From positions 5,084,001 to 5,148,000 of the forward strand of contig NZ_CP041185.1 of assembly GCF_006517255.1 (NCBI RefSeq): a stretch of DNA of 64,000 bases, written 5' to 3'. Below, one piece after another: positions 9,601 to 17,939 of this stretch (position 1 is its first letter; the number at the start of each line of letters is the position of its first letter). The stretch is from Janthinobacterium tructae. Lineage in GTDB: Bacteria; Pseudomonadota; Gammaproteobacteria; Burkholderiales; Burkholderiaceae_D. The notes under the pieces are model-generated. The model saw only the letters and a program-made list of their open reading frames with translations. It made no database searches and was not told the DNA's origin. Both the position numbers and the translations under genes were made by a program.

Positions 9601-10320
9601 TCGTACGAGAAAAATATCGCCCTGCGCATCGAGGAAAAACTCGCTGCGCTTGATGCCGTGCAGACGGCGGCCCTGGCAGCGCTGGCAAAATACTATGAAC
9701 GGGGCGTGTATGCACCGAAGCTGGTGGCGCAGGCCGATGGCTCGCAGCTGCCGTATATAGGCTTTGGCAGCGCCATTTCCGCCGAGGTGGGTGCGCGCTT
9801 GCGCGATTCTGCACGCCGCAAAGGCATGGCCAGCGATGAGCTCGACCGTACGGTGCAAACCTTGCTGGGACGCCTGAAGGAATGGGCGAATGTCATCGGC
9901 GACTCCGACAGCGATGCCTATGACTGGGAAGTGCGCGAGCCGGAAGCGGATGGCCAGCCCCGTCTGAAATATGCGATCAAGGGGGAAATGCTGGAAGCGG
10001 GGCGCCTGGAGCAATTGTTGCGCCCGGCCAGTGCGGCGGCCGCTCCCGTGGCGCCGGTGTTCGGCATGGCGCCGCCACCGCTGGGCGGCATGCCGCCGCC
10101 TTTGGTTGAATATCAGTATTTCCTGGGCATAAACGGCCAGCAGCAGGGACCGTTCACCGGCCAGCAGATCGTGCAGTACGTGCAGGCGGGGCAAGTCGCA
10201 CCAAGCACCACCAAGGTGTGGCGCGCCGGCTTGCCGGCCTGGGCCGACCTGGCCCAGTTCGCCGAACTGGCGCCTTTGTTCCTCAGCGCGCCGCCACCGT
10301 TGATGCCGCCGCCCCTGTGA
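6622..10320 (+). CDS. Large tubulin/FtsZ-like protein with C-terminal GYF_2-like domain
   Basis: 1232 residues, about three times the size of FtsZ. Near the N-terminus a Rossmann-type glycine loop, GIGGTG (residues 31-36), resembles the first nucleotide loop of tubulins. GSVAGGTGSG at 207-216 matches the tubulin signature (GGGTGSG type) and is followed by SFLDMG. This pattern fits the tubulin_2-like family. A long charged, partly helical middle (about 400-900) has no obvious family. A Pro/Gly linker (PPPLGGMPPP) leads to a C-terminal module of about 55 residues, with INGQQQGPFTGQQI and VWRAGLPAW, that reads as a GYF_2 domain, usually a protein-binding module. No membrane helix. The GTPase role is inferred from motifs; polymerisation is unproven. 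Confidence 0.88.
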   Translation: MADNLNQTIPGGASERKQDKIIELRPTLFIGIGGTGMQVLMRVRRRILNTLWGGAGKRTRIEGLADFPIAQFIHFDLDNGAVIESGESQAKDLQFDQVKFTDDDKVVESFDMDKYSRDEDSLEKYPHIKEWLPLTPQRIRELRFDMSSGAGQIRAVSRLYFFDKYAKIRDKIRLKLKALKAGLSHERQLAELGLRMETNRFRIVIVGSVAGGTGSGSFLDMGLLARWLARSEVGAADVELMLFLPTGYTKANKDRVEANGYAALMELESAMMGNKGYVGRWDAYDRPELTREPYSEVYLIDSGNLAQQHTKDVSDVYHMVADSLFEDFASADFARAKRSIAVNQAQHKNSLYNAPVPQDRFGDMRLYFSKRFSSFGMAVLDTRQEAARDERAHRWAGAMLQAFFGVGGTDAGANRATDTQRDNFLAANMFLKGTPFSDFPEFSDKSIELKRSSGDFIDFRIVDELLEDRHGHLLAGVENRVNTRINDIRTGFERSEWPAQVRDAMKHLERDAVRDQDSTADTTEDRISKRRREVLDDVKKVVRDQLYGYLDNKEFGGLEYVLSLVEQIKDRIEAPGSGLTAQIGNNAERYREIKEAVRSREYERLLNNLEQTRSTFGFLSNGEKQAGVVMDHLRTEMANALKFHLRAKAADESAILLGELSRWLGNRVGVDAQGRAQWNGLVGELQTGREGVLAMLAELKTANTILQKDLDKEHATLIVIPVTEKDIALPSAATLRQWADEAFKDMGGSKALFPMLAEPAQRGLILAKVTRMAENMIATAGLVEGATSSPDPLFEALEQMDVSERLDRFRKLLACSMPWIDANMAGDFTVVSDQFKCVIGVANAAAFKAKFGAELESCVPTQVGITVSQLEIVETGIRGRAVCYCELAGVPMTVLRGLEGWRTSYRKEGDNDKAPTHTHIDPTQFTHPIAPNTDEMKRLAEDFGEFLQAIMLGILTRHTGRVVPPGQYQFAVEPGDLRRIGNERAIRQNGMPASYEKNIALRIEEKLAALDAVQTAALAALAKYYERGVYAPKLVAQADGSQLPYIGFGSAISAEVGARLRDSARRKGMASDELDRTVQTLLGRLKEWANVIGDSDSDAYDWEVREPEADGQPRLKYAIKGEMLEAGRLEQLLRPASAAAAPVAPVFGMAPPPLGGMPPPLVEYQYFLGINGQQQGPFTGQQIVQYVQAGQVAPSTTKVWRAGLPAWADLAQFAELAPLFLSAPPPLMPPPL

Positions 10321-10353
10321 ACGCTGGAATGACGTTGGAATGAAGGATTAGTT

Positions 10354-11568
10354 TTGGATATCTGCATCAAATGTAAGGGCGGCCTGTTCAGTGCTGTCAG
10401 CCATTGCCCGTACTGCGGTCACGCCGTGGCTGGCGCGGCCAAGCCAGCGGCGGCCGTGCGGCCACCGCTGCCACCTGTGCCCGCGCCTATGCCAGTAGCG
10501 CCGCCCGTGGCGCCCAAGCCGCCGCCCGTGCCGGTGACACCGGCGCCTGCGCCGAAAGCACCGCCGAAACCGGCGCAGCCGCAGCCGCAAGCCGCGCCGA
10601 AGCCTGTACCTGCCCCGGCGCCAGCCCCGGCCGCACCGGTGCCGCCGTCACCGCCGCGCAAGTGGCTGCGCTGGCTGGGCGGCATCGCCGTGCTGGCGAT
10701 CGTCATCGTCTACATGAATGGCAAGCCGGGCGGCAAGAACGATGCGGCGTGCAATGACGCCATCGACAGCGGCTTGAAATTGGTGGCAAATGGCAGCCTG
10801 GATGGCGCCCGCCAGAAGCTGGCGACGGCGAAAAATGTCTGCACGGGCAAGTCCAGCGCCAAGGCGGACGATTTGCAGGCGGCGATCGGCAAGGCGGGCG
10901 CCGCATCGGGCAGTTGCCAGCGCGGCGTGCGCGCCATCGAGCGCGCTATTGATGGACATCAATTGCAGAGCGCGGCCAGCGGCATCGCCGCGCTCGACGT
11001 CGATTGCGCGGGCGCTGCCAGCGTGGATTCTTTGCGCAAGCAGCTGGCGCGCCAGCAGGCGGCAGCCGCGTCGGTGCTGGTGGGAGTACGCCAGGCGCTC
11101 GATGGCAAGGATGCGGCAGCGGCAAGGAATGGCATCGCCCGGCTGGAAGCGATCGACCGCGAAGCGCTGGAATTGCCGCAGTTGAAGGCCGATGTGCAAG
11201 CGCTGTCGGCGGTCGCGGCGCCTGCGCCCGCGCCCGTTTCAGCACCGGCACCGCTGGAAACGACAGCGGCCCGCAGCGTGCCAACGGAACCGGCGCCCGT
11301 GCGCGCGGTCGAACGTTCAGCGGTGGCCGAACGCCGTCCGCTGGAAACGTCGCCCGTCGATAGCGGCGCGGCCATGCGCAACGAGATGGCGCAAGCGTTC
11401 CTGCGCGACGCCGAGCGTTCTTTGTTGGAAGGCAAGTTCGATGCGGCCAAGACGTATCTGGAAAGTGCGCGCCGCGTCGATCCCGGCAATGCGCGCATCG
11501 ACAACCTGTCGCGCCGCATCCGCGAACGCGAACGGCAAGTGCTGCAGACGGAAACAACGATCAATTAG
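10354..11568 (+). CDS. Zinc-ribbon, proline-rich membrane protein (TTG start)
   Basis: 404 residues from a TTG codon; AAGGATTA lies upstream at a normal distance, and the zinc ribbon begins immediately, so TTG is needed to include it. Cys4, Cys7, Cys18 and Cys21 form a CxxC-x10-CxxC ribbon. Next is an 80-residue Pro/Ala-rich spacer with repeated PAPAP units, one transmembrane helix (WLGGIAVLAIVIVYM), then a region of three TPR-like helical repeats containing paired Cys residues. The C-terminal block (EGKFDAAKTYLESARRVDPG) is a recognisable TPR-type hairpin. Predicted topology: ribbon in the cytoplasm and repeats outside. Not a known named gene. Confidence 0.8.
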   Translation: MDICIKCKGGLFSAVSHCPYCGHAVAGAAKPAAAVRPPLPPVPAPMPVAPPVAPKPPPVPVTPAPAPKAPPKPAQPQPQAAPKPVPAPAPAPAAPVPPSPPRKWLRWLGGIAVLAIVIVYMNGKPGGKNDAACNDAIDSGLKLVANGSLDGARQKLATAKNVCTGKSSAKADDLQAAIGKAGAASGSCQRGVRAIERAIDGHQLQSAASGIAALDVDCAGAASVDSLRKQLARQQAAAASVLVGVRQALDGKDAAAARNGIARLEAIDREALELPQLKADVQALSAVAAPAPAPVSAPAPLETTAARSVPTEPAPVRAVERSAVAERRPLETSPVDSGAAMRNEMAQAFLRDAERSLLEGKFDAAKTYLESARRVDPGNARIDNLSRRIRERERQVLQTETTIN

Positions 11569-11583
11569 TTATCAGGGGGCACC

Positions 11584-12330
11584 ATGCTCAATCACACCAC
11601 CTTGCGCGCCACCGCCGCACTGACCATCGCCGCCATGCTGGCCGGCTGCGCCACGGCACCGATGAATCCGAACGGCGTGCGTCAGGACGCTTCCTATCCG
11701 CAAGGCGGTACCCAGGTGGCCACCGATGAAGACCCGTGCAGCGTGGGCACGTCGGCGGCGGCCGGCGCGGCCGTGGGGGCACTGCTGGGTGCGCTGGCGG
11801 GCGGCAAGAATGGCGCGCTGAAGGGCGCGGCCATCGGCGGCGGCCTGGCGGCGGCCGGCTGCCTGGCGATCAATGTCAATTCACGCCAGACCAAGACGGC
11901 GGCGCAGGCGGACCGCGACTATATCCGCGCACGCGGCGCGCTGCCGCGCGAGCCGCAAGTGGTGTCGTACACGCCGCAGCTGAGCGCGTCGACCGTCAAG
12001 CGCGGCCAGCCGTTCAAGGTTCATTCGGTGGTGGAGCTGGTCAACGGCAGCGCGCAAAGCGTCAACGACGTGCGCGAAGAGCTGGTGGTGCTCGATCCGC
12101 AGGGCCAGCCATTCAAGTCCGGCTCGAAGGCCTTGGCCAGCAGCAACAAATCGGGCGGGCGCTTTGAAAACTCGTTCGAGCTGACCTTGCCGGCCGGCGT
12201 GTCGCAGGGCATCTATGGCGTCAAGACGAATTTATATGTCAACGGCAAGCTGGCCGCCACGCGCGACCTGCGCACGCAGCTGGTGATGCTGGAGGCGGAC
12301 GGCGCCGCGCCGCAATTGGCGCAGCGTTAA
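11584..12330 (+). CDS. Glycine-zipper lipoprotein, last gene of the tubulin-like operon
   Basis: 248 residues with a lipoprotein signal peptide and lipobox LAGC (Cys22). Residues 58-100 are a glycine-zipper segment with [14 protein letters not shown] and GAAIGGG, of the kind that inserts into or lines membranes. The C-terminal half is beta-rich ([31 protein letters not shown]) and may be an immunoglobulin-like fold. There is no residue at +2 that clearly retains it in the inner membrane (Ala follows Cys), so outer-membrane sorting is expected. AGGGGGCACC provides the ribosome site 15 bp after the previous stop. It ends tail-to-tail with trmL with a 4-bp overlap. Confidence 0.85.
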   Translation: MLNHTTLRATAALTIAAMLAGCATAPMNPNGVRQDASYPQGGTQVATDEDPCSVGTSAAAGAAVGALLGALAGGKNGALKGAAIGGGLAAAGCLAINVNSRQTKTAAQADRDYIRARGALPREPQVVSYTPQLSASTVKRGQPFKVHSVVELVNGSAQSVNDVREELVVLDPQGQPFKSGSKALASSNKSGGRFENSFELTLPAGVSQGIYGVKTNLYVNGKLAATRDLRTQLVMLEADGAAPQLAQR

Positions 12331-12797
12331 GCCCCGCCCTGATACCCATGCTGGCGCCAGGCTTCGTAGACGACCACGGCCACCGTATTCGACAAATTTA
12401 AACTGCGGTTGTCGGGGCGCATCGGCAGGCGGATGCGTTGCTCTGCCGGAAAGCCGTCGCGCAGGGTGGGATCGAGGCCTTTCGTTTCCGAGCCGAACAC
12501 GAACACGTCGCCCGGCAAGAAGGCCACGTCGCCGAACGGGCGAGAGCCGCGCGTGGTCATGGCGAACATGCGGGACGGGTCGGGCTGGGTGTCGGCCAGG
12601 AACGCTGCCCAATTCTTGTGCACCTTCATCTTGGCGTAGTCGTGGTAATCGAGGCCGGCGCGCTTCATCTTGGCATCGTCGAGCGGAAAGCCCAGCGGTT
12701 CGACCAGGTGCAGCTGCGCGCCCGTGTTGGCGCACAGGCGGATGACGTTGCCCGTATTGGGCGGGATTTCAGGTTCTACCAAAACAACGTGAAACAA
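12327..12797 (-). CDS. trmL: tRNA (cytidine(34)-2'-O)-methyltransferase
   Basis: 156 residues, the usual length for TrmL/YibK. It is a SPOUT-class methyltransferase that methylates the wobble ribose of tRNA-Leu with SAM. The N-terminus [17 protein letters not shown] and the trefoil-knot elements [10 protein letters not shown] and [15 protein letters not shown] are diagnostic; the last is the SAM-binding knot loop. It lies 46 bp downstream of comF on the same strand and converges on the lipoprotein gene. Confidence 0.95.
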   Translation of the reverse strand: MFHVVLVEPEIPPNTGNVIRLCANTGAQLHLVEPLGFPLDDAKMKRAGLDYHDYAKMKVHKNWAAFLADTQPDPSRMFAMTTRGSRPFGDVAFLPGDVFVFGSETKGLDPTLRDGFPAEQRIRLPMRPDNRSLNLSNTVAVVVYEAWRQHGYQGGA

Positions 12798-12843
12798 AAT
12801 GCTCTCCTTGGATCTAAATCTAATATATATGTAGCTAATCTAT

Positions 12844-13611
12844 CTAATGCGGCGGCGTGCGTGCCACCACCAATATGCTGACCCTGGCCGCCCCCGCGTG
12901 CTTGCAGGCTGCGGCTAGCGCGTTGACGGTGTGGCCGCTGCTCATCACGTCGTCGACGATGCCGACATGGCATCCTGGCAATAACGGCGCATGGTCCGGC
13001 GCGATGGCGAATGCGTGCGCCAGGTTGGCTTGCCGCTCCTGCGGCGCCACGCTGCTTTGCGCCCGCGTGTCGCGCACGCGCAGCGCCAGGCGGGGCTGCA
13101 AAGGGACGTCCAGCAAGCGCGCCAGCGGGCGCGCGATTTCCAGCGCCTGGTTAAATCCCCGTTCGGCCAGCCGGGCCGGGCCCAGCGGGACTGGGCACAG
13201 CAGTTGCGGCGCTTCCCACGTTTGTTGTTGCTGAATGGCAACATGCAGCAGTTCTGCCAACAGGGGCGCCAGCGCCAGGCGCGCGCCGAATTTCAGCTGC
13301 AGCAGCAACTGGTCGACGGGCGCCGCATAATCAAACGCCGTGACGGTGGCGTCATATGCGGGCCTGTGGCGCACACAGCGTCCGCACAGCAGCGCCACCT
13401 CGATGTCCGCGAGCGGGTTGGCGCACTGGCGGCAGCGATGGCGCAGTTGCCCCCGTCCTTGCCCCAGATACTGCGCGCGGCAGGGCGGGCACAGCACTTG
13501 CGGGCAGCCGATGCCGCACAGCGCGCATTGCGCTGGCAGCAAGGTGGCGCCCAGCCACTGGCGCAGCGCCTGCCAGGCCGCATCAAGGCGGGGCTGGGTG
13601 GCGGTCCGCAT
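12844..13611 (-). CDS. comF: ComF family phosphoribosyltransferase-like protein
   Basis: 255 residues. The N-terminus has a Cys-rich zinc finger (CALCGIGC, CPPC, CRQC, CGRC between residues 29 and 79). The C-terminal phosphoribosyltransferase-type domain has the PRPP-binding loop VDDVMSSGHT. ComF proteins are needed for uptake of single-stranded DNA during natural transformation in Haemophilus and Bacillus; the PRTase substrate, if any, is unknown. Divergent from bioC with a 57-bp gap, the arrangement common in this family of bacteria. Confidence 0.93.
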   Translation of the reverse strand: MRTATQPRLDAAWQALRQWLGATLLPAQCALCGIGCPQVLCPPCRAQYLGQGRGQLRHRCRQCANPLADIEVALLCGRCVRHRPAYDATVTAFDYAAPVDQLLLQLKFGARLALAPLLAELLHVAIQQQQTWEAPQLLCPVPLGPARLAERGFNQALEIARPLARLLDVPLQPRLALRVRDTRAQSSVAPQERQANLAHAFAIAPDHAPLLPGCHVGIVDDVMSSGHTVNALAAACKHAGAARVSILVVARTPPH

Positions 13612-13668
13612 CGCGATGGCGTCGTTCCATGTACACTGCCGACATTATCTCACCTCACCGGTTTCAAC

Positions 13669-14592
13669 ATGCCAGTTCCCGCCAATCCACCCAAAATGAG
13701 TGCGCCCATCGATGCGGTGCAAGTACGCGATTTCTTTTCCCGTCCCGCGCGCGTCGCGCCGTCCGATTTCCTGCGCCGCGAAGTGTCGGCACGCATGCAC
13801 GAGCGCCTGGAGCTGGTGAAAATCACTCCCTTGCGCGTGCTCGACGCCGGCTGTGGCCCGGGCGCGGACCTGGCGCAGTTGCACAAGGATTATCCCGCCG
13901 CGCAGATTATCGGTCTCGATGCAGCGCAAGCGATGATGCAGGCGGCGCGCATGCCCGCGTCGAAACTGGCCAGCCTGAACCAGTTCCTCAGCAAACTCTT
14001 GCCGGCCAAGGCGGGCGTGGATTTGCTGTGTGGCGACCTCGGTGACTTGCCGCTGGCACAGGGCAGCATCGACCTCGTGTGGTCCAACCTGGCGCTGCAC
14101 TGGCATGCCCAGCCCGACCGCGTGTTTGCCGAATGGCGGCGCGCGCTGCGCCTCGATGGCTTGCTGATGTTTTCCTGTTTCGGTCCCGACACCTTCCGCG
14201 AAGTGCGCGATGCCTTTGCCGAGGCGGATTTATATCCGCATGCCCTGCCTTTTGTGGACATGCACGACTTTGGCGACATGCTGGTCGAGACGGGTTTTTC
14301 CACGCCCGTGCTGGACATGGAAATCATTACGGTGACCTACGACACGGCGGAAAAACTGCTGGCGGACGTGCGCGCCTTTGGCGGCAACCCGCTCACCACG
14401 CGCCGGCGCGGCCTGATGGGCAAGGCGGCCTGGCAGCGCATGCTGGCCGCGCTGGAAAAGATGCGCCGTCCCGACGGCAAGCTGGGCCTGAGTTTCGAGG
14501 TCATCTATGGTCACGCCTTCCGTCCCGCGCCGCGCGTGACGCGCAATGGCGAAGCCATCATCCGCTTCGATTTGCCGCGCAAACCCAAATAA
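13669..14592 (+). CDS. bioC: Malonyl-[acyl-carrier protein] O-methyltransferase
   Basis: 307 residues. A class I SAM methyltransferase with motif I VLDAGCGPGADL, acidic motif IIGLDAAQAMM and post-motif LVWSNLALHWHA. The N-terminal block VQVRDFFSRPARVA is the BioC signature. BioC methylates malonyl-ACP so that fatty acid synthase can build the pimeloyl moiety of biotin. The longer in-frame extension upstream overlaps comF antisense and is rejected. Starts at 13669 or 13696 are both possible; neither has a strong ribosome site. No bioH or other biotin gene is adjacent. Confidence 0.88.
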   Translation: MPVPANPPKMSAPIDAVQVRDFFSRPARVAPSDFLRREVSARMHERLELVKITPLRVLDAGCGPGADLAQLHKDYPAAQIIGLDAAQAMMQAARMPASKLASLNQFLSKLLPAKAGVDLLCGDLGDLPLAQGSIDLVWSNLALHWHAQPDRVFAEWRRALRLDGLLMFSCFGPDTFREVRDAFAEADLYPHALPFVDMHDFGDMLVETGFSTPVLDMEIITVTYDTAEKLLADVRAFGGNPLTTRRRGLMGKAAWQRMLAALEKMRRPDGKLGLSFEVIYGHAFRPAPRVTRNGEAIIRFDLPRKPK

Positions 14593-15056
14593 AACGGCAA
14601 AGAAACCGACACTTGGTCGCCATCCGCGCATGGATGTTGCAGCAACCGTTGCAAAGCGCGCGGCGGCCAGCAGAAGGGCACGCACAAAGCCGATTATTGC
14701 TTGATGGATTCAAGTTTACTTGACTATAATCGTTGACTGTTTGTCAGCTTGCTAAGTAGAAAAAACAAGGGCTGCATACAAAATAAAAAAAACAAAGCAA
14801 GACTTATTCGAAGTTACTGCATTAGTATAGTAACCATCTTCCACACGAGGCCATTTCAAGGTGGGGAAGAAAAACAGGGTTCCAGCATGGTTGCGCGCCG
14901 CCGTTTTGCTGCCGCAGCCAGCATGGAATTCGCTGGTGCTTGACGCACATGGCCGTATTCTGGCCGTGTTGCTTTCATGGAGGAGCGGCAGCGGTCCAGT
15001 ACGGAGAAATCCGCAGCCGTTTAAAATATCATTATTTTTGGGTGGTTGGGGAAAAC
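14593..15056. other. 464-bp leader region of the cytochrome oxidase locus
   Basis: No convincing gene in any frame; short open frames lack ribosome sites and composition bias. The region holds a sigma-70 type promoter at 14701-14730 and A-rich sequence from 14758 to 14810. The distance from promoter to coxB start is about 320 bp, an unusually long leader. Confidence 0.6.
14701..14730 (+). promoter_or_regulatory. Sigma-70 type promoter upstream of coxB
   Basis: TTGATG at 14701 and a perfect TATAAT at 14725-14730 are separated by 18 bp. It is the best promoter match between bioC and coxB and faces the oxidase operon. Not experimentally supported. Confidence 0.55.
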
Positions 15057-16265
15057 ATGACACATGCAAAGCGACTTCAATCGTTGCTGCTCGGGCTGTC
15101 TTTGACAGCGTTTGGCATCGGGCGATGGGCCACGGCGGCACCGGCTGCCAGCACCTATCCCGGCACCGGCGGTCCCGTGCCGTTCGAAATGAATCTGCAA
15201 CCGCCGGCGACGCAGATCGCCCATGAAATCTACGATTTGCACACCCTGATGATGATCATCTGTCTGGTGATCTTCGTGGCCGTGTTCGGCGTCATGTTCT
15301 ATTCCATCTTCAAGCATCGCAAGTCCCTGGGCCATAAACCGGCCACCTTCCACGAAAGCACCACCGTCGAGATCGCCTGGACCGTCGTGCCTTTCCTGAT
15401 CGTCATCGGCATGGCCCTGCCTGCCACGCGCACCGTGGTGGGCATGAAGGATACCTCGAACGCCGACATCACCATCAAGGCCACCGGCATGCAGTGGAAA
15501 TGGGGCTATGACTACCTGAAAGGCGAGGGCGAAGGCATTTCCTTCCTCTCCAACCTGGCCACGCCGCGCTCGCAAGTGGGGGCGCCTGGCGTGCCGCCGA
15601 CGGAAAAACGCGGCGAAAACTACCTGATCGAAGTCGACAACGAAGTCGTCGTGCCGGTCAACAAGAAGATCCGCGTGGTGCTGACGGCCAACGACGTCAT
15701 CCACGCCTGGTCCGTGCCCGCCTTCGGCGTCAAACAGGATGCGATTCCCGGCTTCGTGCGCGACACCTGGTTCAAGGCCGACCATATCGGCACCTTCCGC
15801 GGCAATTGCGCCGAGTTGTGCGGCAAGGAACACGCCTTCATGCCCATCGTCGTCAAGGTCGTCTCGGCAGATGATTACAAGGCCTGGGTTGATGTAAAAC
15901 AAAAGGAAATGGCGGCATTGGCTGATGATCCAAGCAAGGTGTGGACCATCGATGAATTGAAGGTCAAGGGCGAGAAAGTGTATGCGGCCAACTGCGTGGT
16001 CTGCCACCAGGCGACAGGCAAGGGCGTGCCCGGTGCGTTTGCGCCGCTGGACGGCTCGGCCGTCGTGAACGGTCCGAAAGCGGATCAGATCCATGTCTTG
16101 CTGAACGGGCAAAAGAGCGGCAAGTATCCCGCCGAGATGCCAGCCTGGAAACAGCTGTCCGACACGGAAATTGCCGCAGTGATCACTTACACGCGTAATT
16201 CCTGGTCGAACAAGGCCGCAGAGAACATCGTTCAACCAGCCGAAGTCGTGGCTGCACGCAAGTAA
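15057..16265 (+). CDS. coxB: Cytochrome c oxidase subunit II with fused cytochrome c domain
   Basis: 402 residues. Signal sequence, two transmembrane helices, then the periplasmic cupredoxin domain with the CuA site CAELCGKEHAFM (Cys251, Cys255, His259, Met262). A C-terminal class I cytochrome c domain carries CVVCH at 313-317 and a distal Met in PAEMPAW. It receives electrons from cytochrome c and passes them via CuA to subunit I. The fused heme makes this a caa3-like subunit, common in betaproteobacteria. The ATG at 15057 follows GGGGAA; an upstream in-frame extension has no signal-peptide logic. First gene of the locus, 13 bp before ctaD. Confidence 0.95.
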   Translation: MTHAKRLQSLLLGLSLTAFGIGRWATAAPAASTYPGTGGPVPFEMNLQPPATQIAHEIYDLHTLMMIICLVIFVAVFGVMFYSIFKHRKSLGHKPATFHESTTVEIAWTVVPFLIVIGMALPATRTVVGMKDTSNADITIKATGMQWKWGYDYLKGEGEGISFLSNLATPRSQVGAPGVPPTEKRGENYLIEVDNEVVVPVNKKIRVVLTANDVIHAWSVPAFGVKQDAIPGFVRDTWFKADHIGTFRGNCAELCGKEHAFMPIVVKVVSADDYKAWVDVKQKEMAALADDPSKVWTIDELKVKGEKVYAANCVVCHQATGKGVPGAFAPLDGSAVVNGPKADQIHVLLNGQKSGKYPAEMPAWKQLSDTEIAAVITYTRNSWSNKAAENIVQPAEVVAARK

Positions 16266-16278
16266 TTAGGAGCCGTAC

Positions 16279-17871
16279 ATGAGCACTAGCACTAGCACCT
16301 TGGACCACGCCGGTCACGACCATGCCCACGACCACCCGACCGGCTACCGCCGCTGGCTGTTTGCCACCAACCACAAGGATATCGGTACCCTGTACCTGTG
16401 GTTCTCGTTCATCATGCTGCTGTCGGGCGGCGTGCTGGCCCTGATGATACGCACGGAACTGTTTCATCCAGGCTTGCAATTTTTCCACCCTGAATTCTTC
16501 AATCAACTGACCACCATGCATGGCCTGGTGATGGTGTTTGGCGCCATCATGCCGGCCTTCGTCGGCTACGCCAACTGGATGATCCCGCTGCAAGTGGGCG
16601 CATCCGACATGGCCTTCGCCCGCATGAACAACTTCTCGTTCTGGCTGCTGCCACCGGCCGCGCTGCTGCTGGCCACGTCCTTCCTCGTGCCGGGCGGCGC
16701 CACGGCCGCCGGCTGGACCCTGTATGCGCCGCTGTCGACGCAGATGGGTCCTGGCATGGACATGGCGATTTTTGCCATGCACCTGATGGGTGCCTCGTCC
16801 ATCATGGGTTCGATCAACATCATCGTCACCATCCTGAACATGCGCGCCCCCGGCATGACCCTGATGAAAATGCCGATGTTCTGCTGGACCTGGCTGATTA
16901 CCGCCTATCTGCTGATCGCCGTCATGCCCGTGCTGGCCGGCGCCATCACCATGACCCTGACGGATCGCCATTTCGGCACGTCCTTCTTTAACGCGGCTGG
17001 CGGCGGCGACCCGGTCATGTACCAGCACATCTTCTGGTTCTTCGGCCACCCCGAGGTCTACATCATGATTCTGCCGGCCTTCGGCATCGTCTCGCAGATC
17101 CTGCCCGCGTTTGCCCGCAAGCCCTTGTTCGGCTATGCCTCGATGGTCTACGCTACCGCTTCCATCGCGATCCTGTCCTTCATCGTCTGGGCGCACCACA
17201 TGTTTACCACCGGCATGCCGGTGACCAGCCAGCTGTTCTTCATGTATGCGACCATGCTGATCGCCGTCCCCACGGGCGTGAAAGTGTTCAACTGGATCGC
17301 CACGATGTGGAAGGGTTCCATGACGTTCGAAACGCCGATGCTGTTCTCTGTGGGCTTCATCTTCGTCTTCACCATGGGCGGTTTCACGGGCCTGATCCTG
17401 GCCGTGACGCCGATCGACATCCAGTTGCAGGATACCTATTATGTGGTGGCCCACTTCCACTATGTGCTGGTGGCCGGTTCGCTGTTTGCCCTGTTCGCCG
17501 GCTTCTACTACTGGTCGCCGAAATGGACGGGCCACATGTACAACGAGACGCGCGGCAAGATCCATTTCTGGCTGTCGCTGATCACCTTCAACGTGACCTT
17601 CTTCCCGATGCACTTCCTGGGCCTGGCCGGCATGCCGCGCCGCTACGCCGACTATCCGGCGCAGTTCACGGACTTTAATATGATTGCCTCGATCGGCGGC
17701 TTCGGCTTCGGCCTGATGCAGGTGTACTTCCTGTTCTTCGTGGTCTTGCCGACCATCCGCGGCGGCAAGGCTGCGCCAGCGAAACCATGGGAAGGCGCGG
17801 AAGGCCTGGAATGGACCGTGCCGAGCCCGGCGCCTTTCCACACGTTTGAAACGCCGCCGACCGTCAAGTAG
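16279..17871 (+). CDS. ctaD: Cytochrome c oxidase subunit I
   Basis: 530 residues with 12 transmembrane helices, the catalytic subunit that reduces O2 and pumps protons. Heme a, heme a3 and CuB ligands are visible: [17 protein letters not shown] (CuB His and cross-linked Tyr), [11 protein letters not shown] (two CuB His) and [11 protein letters not shown] (heme ligands). [10 protein letters not shown] carries the low-spin heme His. AGGAG lies 8 bp before the ATG. Confidence 0.98.
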   Translation: MSTSTSTLDHAGHDHAHDHPTGYRRWLFATNHKDIGTLYLWFSFIMLLSGGVLALMIRTELFHPGLQFFHPEFFNQLTTMHGLVMVFGAIMPAFVGYANWMIPLQVGASDMAFARMNNFSFWLLPPAALLLATSFLVPGGATAAGWTLYAPLSTQMGPGMDMAIFAMHLMGASSIMGSINIIVTILNMRAPGMTLMKMPMFCWTWLITAYLLIAVMPVLAGAITMTLTDRHFGTSFFNAAGGGDPVMYQHIFWFFGHPEVYIMILPAFGIVSQILPAFARKPLFGYASMVYATASIAILSFIVWAHHMFTTGMPVTSQLFFMYATMLIAVPTGVKVFNWIATMWKGSMTFETPMLFSVGFIFVFTMGGFTGLILAVTPIDIQLQDTYYVVAHFHYVLVAGSLFALFAGFYYWSPKWTGHMYNETRGKIHFWLSLITFNVTFFPMHFLGLAGMPRRYADYPAQFTDFNMIASIGGFGFGLMQVYFLFFVVLPTIRGGKAAPAKPWEGAEGLEWTVPSPAPFHTFETPPTVK

Positions 17872-17897
17872 TCATCGTTAATTAATGCCAGTGTCAC

Positions 17898-17919
17898 GGG
17901 CCGGCGCAGCCGCCGGCCC
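17898..17919 (+). other. GC-rich hairpin between ctaD and the small assembly gene
   Basis: A perfect 9-bp stem (GGGCCGGCG / CGCCGGCCC) with a CAGC loop lies 26 bp after ctaD and is followed by only a short CTTT. It may stabilise the ctaD transcript 3' end or partially terminate, lowering expression of the assembly genes. It is too short of U residues to call a full terminator. Confidence 0.5.
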
Positions 17920-17939
17920 CTTTGAATAGAGTGCCTGCC

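Noticed and set aside
8416..10194. 592-residue open frame on the minus strand
   Set aside because: Antisense to the tubulin-like gene, whose motifs are clear; a GC-rich shadow.
10440..10640. Tandem-repeat or CRISPR-like pattern
   Set aside because: The repetition is Pro/Ala codons in the zinc-ribbon gene; no regular spacer or fixed repeat.
14749..14943. 64-residue open frame before coxB
   Set aside because: No ribosome site, and the reading frame has no coding-like composition; lies within the leader.
16183..17841. 552-residue open frame on the minus strand
   Set aside because: Antisense to ctaD; His/Gly/Arg-rich shadow.
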